From contig JASLMQ010000978.1 in NCBI GenBank assembly GCA_030746455.1, positions 1 to 6,365 on the forward strand: a stretch of DNA of 6,365 nt, in the 5' to 3' direction. Positions 1-4,971 of this stretch are shown here, piece after piece; position 1 is the first letter of the stretch; each line of letters begins with the position of its first letter. The notes under the pieces were generated by a model. It had not been told where the DNA came from. It saw nothing but the letters and a program-made list of their open reading frames with translations, and did not search any database. A program made the translations under genes and the position numbers. This DNA comes from Candidatus Latescibacterota bacterium. GTDB lineage: Bacteria > Latescibacterota > UBA2968 > GCA-2709665.

Positions 1-1251
1 GCCTCGAACCAGGGCGACCTCTCGATGTGGATGGAGCGTGGGATGTTCCGGCAGTTCTCGTCCTATGGCTACCGATGGAATCGCCCTCCGGAGGTTCTTT
101 CCCCCGTTGTCTACGGTCTGTCGGGCGTCCTGGGCAAGGAAGTACGGCTTCACTACGAGTATGTCCCCGAGTTCGAGGGAAGCCCCCTCGAAACGGACCT
201 GTTGCACGCGTTCCTTGGCTCGCTGGACTTCGCGTTGATCGTTCGGATCGTGCTCAGTCTATGCGTTCTGCTCATCACATATGACTCCGTGTGCGGGGAG
301 AAGGCCAGGGGAACGCTGAGGCTCTACGCCTCCTTCCCCACAAGCCGAGCACGTATTGCCGGGGCCAAGCTGGTGGGAACGTCTCTTGCCGTTCTGGTAC
401 CTGCCGGGCTATCGTTCAGCGTCGTGGTTGTTGCGATGGTGCTCTCGCCAGACATCTCACTCGGGGGTAGCGATCTGGGACGCCTCCTGGTGATGGTCGT
501 TGTGTTCGCCCTGTACCTGGTGGTCTTTGCGGCGTTCGGCCTGCTGGCATCGGCGCTCACGCACCGGAGGACGTCGGCGTTTCTGGGCCTCCTGATGCTT
601 TGGACCTTCTGGCAGTTCATCGTGCCGAATGTTGCAGTGGGAATCGCGCGGAATCGCATACCGCAGGAGAGCCCCTACCGAATCGACAGGGAGGTCGCGC
701 AACTTCGTCGGGAGGCCGACGACGAAGTACGCGAGGAGGTCAACCGATTCTTCGAGGCGAATGTGCCTGGTCCCTGGGAGACCCTATCGAAGGTCGAGCA
801 GGACCGAATTCTGGCCGGGGCCAGCGCAGTGGGGTCGGCGAGTAGCCTCAAACACGATGAGCCATACCAGGCGGCTCTGGCCGAATTCCGCCGCGATCGC
901 CACAACAGGATCCGAAGACAGGTCGCTCTCGCGGGCATCCTCTCTGCGGTATCGCCCGTGGGTTCCGTCACCACGGTGGCCATGGACCTGGCCCGTACCG
1001 GATTCGACTCCCAGATGCAGATCGAGGAGGCCCTCTCCCTGCATCAGGTCTACCTGGCGCGGTACGTTCGCGAGAAGCAGGGCCAACGGAAGCGACCGAT
1101 TGACGACTTCGTTCCTTTCTCGTTCGACGCCGACGAGCCCCTATCAGCCGTGCTGGAGCGAAACACTCTTCACCTCCTTAGTCTGGCGCTGCTGGCCATT
1201 CTGGGATTCGCCGGGGCCTACGTCGCGATCCTGAGGTACGACGTGAGGTAG
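1..1251 (+). CDS. ABC-2 type transporter permease (DUF3526-like), 5'-truncated
   Basis: The reading frame is open from base 1, so the true start lies upstream; the first visible ATG is at 25, and residues here are counted from it. Hydrophobic segments lie at about 67-86, 117-141, 153-178, 183-206, 298-320 and 380-402. Between the first two is a 'DSVCGEKARGTLRLYASFPTSRARIAGAKL' region (about 87-115), written here only to show the acidic-EK-RGTLRL-P-SR-K order typical of ABC-2 permeases, where it forms the cytosolic coupling segment next to the ATPase. A long, charged, helix-rich stretch (about 207-297) separates the central and C-terminal membrane segments, as in DUF3526-type permeases. The protein should sit in the inner membrane as the channel half of an ABC exporter. 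The partner ATPase and any paired permease would be upstream, outside the window. The substrate cannot be read from the sequence. The gene ends at TAG, convergent with the META gene. Confidence 0.85.
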   Translation, partial: ASNQGDLSMWMERGMFRQFSSYGYRWNRPPEVLSPVVYGLSGVLGKEVRLHYEYVPEFEGSPLETDLLHAFLGSLDFALIVRIVLSLCVLLITYDSVCGEKARGTLRLYASFPTSRARIAGAKLVGTSLAVLVPAGLSFSVVVVAMVLSPDISLGGSDLGRLLVMVVVFALYLVVFAAFGLLASALTHRRTSAFLGLLMLWTFWQFIVPNVAVGIARNRIPQESPYRIDREVAQLRREADDEVREEVNRFFEANVPGPWETLSKVEQDRILAGASAVGSASSLKHDEPYQAALAEFRRDRHNRIRRQVALAGILSAVSPVGSVTTVAMDLARTGFDSQMQIEEALSLHQVYLARYVREKQGQRKRPIDDFVPFSFDADEPLSAVLERNTLHLLSLALLAILGFAGAYVAILRYDVR

Positions 1252-1292
1252 GAGGGGCTCGAGGGAGGGAAGCTGGCCCGGCTCGCCCCCGT

Positions 1293-1742
1293 CTATCGAC
1301 GCACGAATACCAGGAGCGGGGCACCGGTCTCATCCAACAGTGCGAGACGATCGTCGCGAACCGAGAAGCCTCGGGCCTGGGCGAGCTGCGAGAGATACCA
1401 GGCTTCCTGCTCCATGGTCCCGTTTGGGTTCGTACAGAGCATCTCGGTGGACATGATCGGCTCCACTCCGATTCGATTCTCGACTGCAGTGAATCTGGCA
1501 CCGTACTGGTTGCAGCCTGCCCGCCCCACCAGGACGGGAACGTCGTCCATCCGGAACTCCAGGGTGATCTCGGTTCCATCAAGCGGGCCACGCAGACGCT
1601 CTCTGGCGAAGTACTGCAGCGTCCACGTGCCACCGGCGAGGTCCCGCACCGATCCGAACGACCCGGATACCGGGTCCTCTCGTCCGCAGCTCATACCCAA
1701 GAGTGCGAGGGCTCCGCAAAGCACGTGGTGAAATGTCTTCAT
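1293..1742 (-). CDS. META-domain (HslJ-like) probable lipoprotein
   Basis: This 149-residue protein starts with a short basic stretch, a hydrophobic run and Cys19 (MKTFHHVLCGALALLGMSC), so it reads as an exported lipoprotein. The lipobox is imperfect: Gly-Met-Ser precede the Cys instead of the usual Leu-Ala-Gly. Residues 34-148 match the META/HslJ pattern: LAGGTWTL (about 35-42), ITLEF (59-63), G-x-A-GCNQY (73-80), the conserved 'ST-x-M-x-C' (98-103), 'M-x-x-E-x-x-Y-L-x-x-L' (110-120) and a final 'L-x-L-L-D..G-x-P-L-L-V-F' strand (133-146). META proteins are small envelope beta-proteins. Escherichia coli HslJ is linked to heat and novobiocin tolerance, but the biochemical role of the family is unclear. 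The start at 1742 is preferred over the in-frame ATG at 1868 because it gives a signal sequence and has a GGAGG 9 bases upstream. A sigma-54-type promoter lies just before it. The gene converges on the permease with a 41-base gap. Confidence 0.88.
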   Translation of the reverse strand: MKTFHHVLCGALALLGMSCGREDPVSGSFGSVRDLAGGTWTLQYFARERLRGPLDGTEITLEFRMDDVPVLVGRAGCNQYGARFTAVENRIGVEPIMSTEMLCTNPNGTMEQEAWYLSQLAQARGFSVRDDRLALLDETGAPLLVFVRR

Positions 1743-1750
1743 CGTACCCG

Positions 1751-1758
1751 TCCTCCCA
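1751..1758 (-). promoter_or_regulatory. Ribosome binding site of META gene
   Basis: On the minus strand the sequence reads TGGGAGGA. Its GGAGG core ends 9 bases before the ATG at 1742. This site decides the start codon in favour of 1742 over the in-frame ATG at 1868, which would add 42 residues of proline- and glycine-rich sequence without any signal peptide. Confidence 0.75.
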
Positions 1759-1801
1759 AGGCGGCCGGGTTGGTGGCGTCCCGATACCTGCCGGGGGAGA
1801 G

Positions 1802-1817
1802 TGCAACTGCTGTGCCA
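1802..1817 (-). promoter_or_regulatory. Sigma-54 (RpoN) -24/-12 promoter for META gene
   Basis: On the minus strand the bases read TGGCAC-AGCAG-TTGCA, matching every fixed position of the sigma-54 consensus TGGCAC-N5-TTGCW. The GG (-24) and GC (-12) elements have the required spacing. Counting from the -12 C at 1803 puts transcription start near 1791, about 49 bases before the META start codon at 1742 and upstream of its Shine-Dalgarno site. Position and orientation therefore both fit. Established knowledge: such promoters need RpoN and an AAA+ enhancer-binding activator; neither gene is in the window. No convincing sigma-70 -35/-10 pair was seen upstream of this gene. Confidence 0.65.
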
Positions 1818-1914
1818 TGGCTCGGTGGGCAAGGCACCGTTTCCGGAAGTTCCACAAACTGGGCGCAATCCGGGAAGCCAATCTGAAGAGGCCTACCCCT
1901 TTGCCACGTCGGAT

Positions 1915-1928
1915 CTCAGTTTTCTGAG
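1915..1928. promoter_or_regulatory. Inverted repeat CTCAG-TTTT-CTGAG, possible activator site
   Basis: Two 5-bp arms that are exact reverse complements flank a TTTT centre. The dyad lies about 124-137 bases upstream of the predicted sigma-54 transcription start at 1791, which is where enhancer-binding proteins often sit. It could equally be a weak hairpin in RNA or a chance dyad. The regulatory reading is inference from position only. Confidence 0.25.
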
Positions 1929-2053
1929 GGTCGATCGGCGTGGCTCAACGCTGGCTCTGACTCACAGGTGGTCCGCTGAGCGCACAGCTGTCATGCCCCC
2001 TATGATAGCTACCTCATCCCGGACCCAATTCCTCCGGAGCAGTAGGGCATTGG

Positions 2054-2073
2054 ATCCCCGCGTACGCGGGGAT
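2054..2073. repeat. REP-like 20-bp perfect palindrome
   Basis: ATCCCCGCGTACGCGGGGAT is a perfect 20-bp palindrome. With its flanks it reads TGG-palindrome-GAC, the form of the dispersed 'GTCATCCCCGCG...CGCGGGGATCCA' extragenic palindromes found in many GC-rich and proteobacterial genomes, whose translation gives VIPAYAGIQ-like peptides. Such elements are usually scattered in intergenic DNA and some are mobilised by RAYT (REP-associated) transposases. Only one copy is present here, and no transposase is visible. Confidence 0.65.
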
Positions 2074-2118
2074 GACGTGTGTGCGCTCTCGGAGTCACAC
2101 AGAGCCATTTGGACGCGC

Positions 2119-2148
2119 GTGCTGTTTCAGCACCGGAACACGGTGCTG
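2119..2148. other. Two overlapping, mutually exclusive hairpins
   Basis: GTGCTG-TTT-CAGCAC (2119-2133) gives a 6-bp stem with a 3-base loop. CAGCACCG-GAACA-CGGTGCTG (2128-2148) gives an 8-bp stem with a 5-base loop. Both need the bases 2128-2133, so they cannot form together. No U-tract follows on either strand, so a simple intrinsic terminator is unlikely. Confidence 0.4.
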
Positions 2149-2376
2149 CACTTCGGTACGGTAGACACGTATTGCGAGATCGACCCAGGGATCGGACCCG
2201 ATGAGGGCGTCGAGCTAGAGGAGTCGGAGGGGGAGTTTCGGTTCTACGGGGATCCAGGCGCGGGAAGAGATGGTGTAGTCTGAGGGAGCGAGATGCGACC
2301 ACAGGCGACGGGCTACAGACGACCGTTGACGGCCGTCTACCTCAACGTCAGGTCAGGAGATGCGTTCCCCAGGACC

Positions 2377-2400
2377 GTCAGGTTACTGGAACCTACTGAC
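2377..2400 (+). other. Bulged hairpin upstream of the sulfatase gene
   Basis: GTCAGGTT at 2377-2384 pairs with AACC-TA-CTGAC at 2390-2400, giving about 8 bp with a small bulge around a loop of about 5 bases. It lies 75 bases before the sulfatase start. It could be part of a structured leader or an operator-type dyad. No T-run follows it. Confidence 0.3.
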
Positions 2401-2463
2401 ACTGATAGGCCTGCACAGGCACGATGTCAAGGCGGGGAATGTCCAATGACCTCAACGACCACC

Positions 2464-2469
2464 GAGGTG
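2464..2469 (+). promoter_or_regulatory. Ribosome binding site of sulfatase
   Basis: GAGGTG ends 5 bases before the ATG at 2475. It supports this start over the upstream in-frame ATG at 2424, which lacks a comparable purine-rich site at the right distance. Confidence 0.6.
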
Positions 2470-2474
2470 TAAGC

Positions 2475-3908
2475 ATGGCTTCCAGACCAAACATCATCCT
2501 GTTCCTTGCCGACGATCACGCGCCGTGGACGCTGCCCTGCTATGGACACTCGGAGGTACGGGCCCCCACGTTCGACGGGATGGCGCGCGATGGCGTCGTG
2601 TTCGAGAACGCGTTCACACCCACGCCCGTCTGCTCGCCCGGCCGGGCCTGTCTCCTGACCGGGCTAACGAGCTCTCAACACGGCGTGCACGACTTCATTT
2701 GCATGTGGGACCCGGAATGTCAGGACCGGTATTGGCTCGCTGGCAGCGTGACGCTGGCCGAAATGCTGCAAAGGGAGGGCTATCTCTGCGGGCTGTCGGG
2801 GAAGTGGCACATCGGCCGCTGCTCCGAGGCACCGCGGGGATACGAGTGGTATTTCGGCTTCCCGCTGATCGGCGCGCATATCGGCACCTCTGTGTATGTC
2901 GATCAGGGCAAGGCCGTCGCACTCAAGGGAAACCGAACGGCGATCACGACCGATCGGGCGATCGACTTCATCCGAACGGCGCCGGAAGACCGGCCCTTCT
3001 TCCTGCAGGTGGGGTATACGACGACGCATTCCCCTCACATGGGGCATGATCCCGAGCTGGTGGCCTCCTACAGGGACGCGACCTTCAAGGACATCCGCGT
3101 GGACGAGGCGCATCCCCTTAGGTGGAACGAGGGCCTGCCGGATGACACGCCGGACGATGAGGATGCGATCCGGGTCCGTCACATGAACCACTATGCGGGG
3201 GTCACCGACGTGGACCAGAACGTCGGGCGGATCCTCGAGGCCGTTGACCTTTCGGGTCGGGCGGAGAACACGGTGGTGGTCTACACGTCGGACCACGGGC
3301 TGTCGCTGGGTCAGAACGGGTTCTGGGGGAAGGGCAATGGGACTCGCCCGCTGAATATGTACGACGTATCGATCCGTGTGCCGCTGCTGATGACGGGGCC
3401 CGGGCTGCTCGGGGGACACCGGGTGGATCGCAGTGTCGACCATTTCGACACGTTCCTTGCGATTTGTGAGTTCTGTGGCGTTGAACCGGGAAAGTACTCC
3501 GCGGATGCGGCGTACCCGGGTCGGAGCTGCCTGCCGATGGCCCAGGGAGAGCACATCGGGGATTGGAACGATGCACGTTTTGGGGAATATGGCGATCTTC
3601 GGATGGTGCGCACGCCGCAGTACAAGCTGGTCAAGCGCTACCCGAACGGCCTCGACGATCTGTTCGACCTCGAAGCGGACCCCGAGGAGATGGTGAACGT
3701 GATTGATTGGACGGACCTGGCGGATGTGCGGGCCAACCTGGAGCGCGACCTGGATGCCTTCTACGCACGGTATGAGGATTCCGAGAAGAGCGGGCTGAGG
3801 GTGAAGGAGCTTCCTCGCCACAACTGCACGCAGCGGCCCGGTCAGAAGGCGTCCGCGGAGGCGTGGCGGGATGGGATCCGGGAGTCGCGGGGGCTGCAAA
3901 TCTACTAG
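2475..3908 (+). CDS. Type I (formylglycine-dependent) sulfatase
   Basis: The 477-residue product has the full alkaline-phosphatase-fold sulfatase layout. Asp13-Asp14 in NIILFLADDH bind calcium. C53-S-P-G-R57 is the CxPxR motif whose Cys becomes formylglycine. G-K110-W-H112 and H185 (in GYTTTHSPH) line the active site, followed by the HYAGVTDVDQNVGRIL helix (about 239-254), then D273-H274-G and K286. A typical C-terminal 'YKL..DLFDLEADPEEMVN' strand closes the domain. It should hydrolyse a sulfate ester, probably on a sugar; the substrate is not readable. The start at 2475 is chosen because GAGGTG lies 5 bases upstream and the protein then begins directly at the catalytic domain; the in-frame ATG at 2424 would add 17 hydrophilic residues. 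Neither start gives a signal peptide, so the enzyme looks cytoplasmic, unlike many exported carbohydrate sulfatases. Activation requires a formylglycine-generating or anaerobic maturase encoded elsewhere. Confidence 0.93.
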   Translation: MASRPNIILFLADDHAPWTLPCYGHSEVRAPTFDGMARDGVVFENAFTPTPVCSPGRACLLTGLTSSQHGVHDFICMWDPECQDRYWLAGSVTLAEMLQREGYLCGLSGKWHIGRCSEAPRGYEWYFGFPLIGAHIGTSVYVDQGKAVALKGNRTAITTDRAIDFIRTAPEDRPFFLQVGYTTTHSPHMGHDPELVASYRDATFKDIRVDEAHPLRWNEGLPDDTPDDEDAIRVRHMNHYAGVTDVDQNVGRILEAVDLSGRAENTVVVYTSDHGLSLGQNGFWGKGNGTRPLNMYDVSIRVPLLMTGPGLLGGHRVDRSVDHFDTFLAICEFCGVEPGKYSADAAYPGRSCLPMAQGEHIGDWNDARFGEYGDLRMVRTPQYKLVKRYPNGLDDLFDLEADPEEMVNVIDWTDLADVRANLERDLDAFYARYEDSEKSGLRVKELPRHNCTQRPGQKASAEAWRDGIRESRGLQIY

Positions 3909-3946
3909 CCGGCGCGATGGGACCCGTCAAGTACATTCTCGATCCC

Positions 3947-3969
3947 GGCAGAAGGCAGAGGGCAGAAGG
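3947..3969. repeat. 7-bp tandem repeat (GGCAGAA/G), about 3.3 units
   Basis: The units GGCAGAA, GGCAGAG, GGCAGAA and a final GG follow without interruption, 38 bases after the sulfatase stop codon. The opposite strand translates to a PSALCLLP-type peptide, the form produced when such short purine-rich repeats are misread as genes. Similar GGCAGAAGGCAGA tracts occur in intergenic DNA of several environmental phyla. No function is evident. Confidence 0.7.
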
Positions 3970-3980
3970 TAAATGGGATC

Positions 3981-4002
3981 GGTGCCGCCCATTAGGCGGT
4001 GT
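3981..4002 (+). other. Short GC-rich hairpin in sulfatase-isomerase spacer
   Basis: CCGCC (3985-3989) pairs with GGCGG (3995-3999) across a 5-base loop (CATTA). Three G-U pairs can extend the stem outward. There is no following U-tract, so it is not a canonical terminator. It may belong to a structured spacer RNA between the two genes. Confidence 0.35.
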
Positions 4003-4005
4003 GTA

Positions 4006-4057
4006 GGTCCTTGCGTGCGGGATCTTGACCAGCGGCAAGGTCCACAGTCTTGCGTGC
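4006..4057 (+). promoter_or_regulatory. Leader with duplicated CTTGCGTGC and competing hairpins
   Basis: The 9-mer CTTGCGTGC occurs at 4010-4018 and again at 4049-4057. Between them, GCAAG at 4035-4039 is complementary to the first five bases of each copy. Pairing with the upstream copy gives CCTTGC/GCAAGG plus two outer G-C pairs after one mismatch. Pairing with the downstream copy gives a 5-bp stem with a 9-base loop. The two folds exclude each other. The element ends 54 bases before the isomerase start codon. It resembles a switchable leader, but no known riboswitch family was recognised and no U-tract is present. Confidence 0.35.
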
Positions 4058-4098
4058 TTGGCGATCCCTGCGAGAGGTGGGTTCCGCGCTGTACATGC

Positions 4099-4107
4099 AA
4101 AGGAGGG
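4099..4107 (+). promoter_or_regulatory. Strong Shine-Dalgarno of isomerase-like gene
   Basis: AAAGGAGGG contains a full AGGAGG (4101-4106) 5 bases before the ATG at 4112. It is the best ribosome binding site in the window and settles the start against the in-frame ATG at 4025. Confidence 0.85.
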
Positions 4108-4111
4108 CACT

Positions 4112-4897
4112 ATGGCGGACGAGACGATCAAGGACAGGATCTACATCGGGACGATCCTGCTGGAGAAGAACCGGTGGGCCAATCCGAAGACACCGACCTA
4201 TGCGGTGAGCGAGTGGCTCGACCGTTTCGACGAAGCCGGGTTCGACGGCATGGAGCTGTGGGAGTACCACGCCACGCTGTGTGCCCAGGAGGAGCTGAAC
4301 GCACTGGAGGAGAAGGCGACGCCGGTTGCGGTGTACAATCCCTATTGCGATTTCGACGACGCGTCGGCGGGAGATCGGCAGTCGGCTGTCGAGATGGTCC
4401 AGCGACTTGGCGCGAAGGGCGTGAAGTACAATGTGGGCAAGGAGCCAGGGCTCAGAGGGCAGTATCTGAAGAACCTGGCCACGTGGCGCGAAGCGCTGCC
4501 CGGCGGTTGTCGTATGCTGTGCGAGTGCCACCCGGGCACAATCCTCGAGGAACCGGCGGACGCGGCGTCGTTCTTCGATGAGCTCGGCCGAGACAAGACA
4601 GAGATCATCGTTCACGGTCTGAGGCCCGACCTGGATCAGCTGAAGGCGTGGTTCGATGCCTTCGGGCCGGCCATCACGCACGTGCACTTGCAGCTGAGCA
4701 ACGAGGCGGGTAGACGCGAGATGCTGAGGAACCAGCCGGACCACGTCCGCGATGCGATGCAGGTGATGCGGGCCGGCGGCTTCGAACGGTCCTTCACGCT
4801 CGAGTTTACCCAGGGTACCGGCGAGCCGGACGAGACGATCGAGGGCCTCTGGGAGGCCGCGCTGTCGGACCTGAAGTTCCTGAAGGAGTTCCTGTAG
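4112..4897 (+). CDS. Sugar phosphate isomerase/epimerase-like TIM-barrel protein
   Basis: The 261-residue product fits the xylose-isomerase-like (AP_endonuc_2) TIM-barrel family at close to its usual length. Barrel strands can be followed from IYIGTIL (10-16) through FDGMELWEYH (44-53), with the family's first acidic ligand probably Glu48. Next come PVAVYNPY (71-78), GVKYNVG (103-109), MLCECHPGT (135-143; Glu138, His140), IIVHGLRPD (165-173), THVHLQLSN (189-197; His190, His192) and FTLEFTQG (228-235; Glu231). The Glu/His/Glu set suggests a divalent-metal site. Members isomerise or epimerise ketoses, inositols or hydroxypyruvate; the exact substrate cannot be assigned. No signal peptide is present, so it is cytoplasmic. 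It lies between a sulfatase and an esterase-type hydrolase on the same strand, suggesting carbohydrate catabolism. The 203-base gap upstream suggests its own leader or promoter. A UAG stop is followed at once by UGA. Confidence 0.85.
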   Translation: MADETIKDRIYIGTILLEKNRWANPKTPTYAVSEWLDRFDEAGFDGMELWEYHATLCAQEELNALEEKATPVAVYNPYCDFDDASAGDRQSAVEMVQRLGAKGVKYNVGKEPGLRGQYLKNLATWREALPGGCRMLCECHPGTILEEPADAASFFDELGRDKTEIIVHGLRPDLDQLKAWFDAFGPAITHVHLQLSNEAGRREMLRNQPDHVRDAMQVMRAGGFERSFTLEFTQGTGEPDETIEGLWEAALSDLKFLKEFL

Positions 4898-4971
4898 TGA
4901 AGAGGCTCCTGCGCGTTGCCTGAAGGACGCTTCCCACACGTGTTGACACCTCAAGCCACAGAGACGAGACC

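Larger units (their letters stand above)
1743..2474. other. Long divergent intergenic region (732 bp)
   Basis: This stretch separates the divergent META and sulfatase genes. It contains the sigma-54-type promoter at 1802-1817, a dyad at 1915-1928, the REP-like palindrome at 2054-2073, overlapping hairpins at 2119-2148 and a bulged hairpin at 2377-2400. A TATGAT at 2001-2006 resembles a sigma-70 -10 box but has no -35 partner at 16-18 bases. No convincing gene was found. A plus-strand frame open from 1801 to 2283 runs through the palindrome, has no clear start or ribosome site, and resembles no family known to me. Its last 40 codons are acidic (VDTYCEIDPG... then EESEGEF) and might be a decayed remnant. 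A sulfatase promoter must lie here but was not recognised. Confidence 0.6.

Noticed and set aside
1252..1292. Bidirectional terminator between the convergent permease and META genes
   Set aside because: Only a 5-bp GGGGC/GCCCC pairing across a large loop, with no U-tract on either strand.
2001..2006. Sigma-70 -10 box (TATGAT)
   Set aside because: No -35-like hexamer 16-18 bases upstream, and it is more than 460 bases from the sulfatase start.
2054..2073. CRISPR repeat (resembles the CCCCGC...GCGGGG core of type I-E repeats)
   Set aside because: Only one copy, perfectly palindromic, with no regularly spaced second copy or cas gene; the flanks fit an extragenic palindrome better.
1801..2283. 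160-codon plus-strand frame in the intergenic region
   Set aside because: It begins inside the sigma-54 site, runs through the REP-like palindrome, has no ribosome site and shows no domain. Only its tail was kept as a possible remnant.
2326..2331. TTGACG as a -35 box for the sulfatase
   Set aside because: No acceptable -10 hexamer at 16-18 bases downstream.
2424..2474. Upstream start (ATG 2424) for the sulfatase
   Set aside because: It adds 17 hydrophilic residues without a signal peptide, while ATG 2475 has GAGGTG at 5 bases and starts at the conserved domain.
2664..3899. Long open antisense frame (411 codons) opposite the sulfatase
   Set aside because: It lies entirely across a gene with intact catalytic motifs, is rich in Arg/Pro/His as expected of a GC-bias shadow, and has no recognisable domain or ribosome site.
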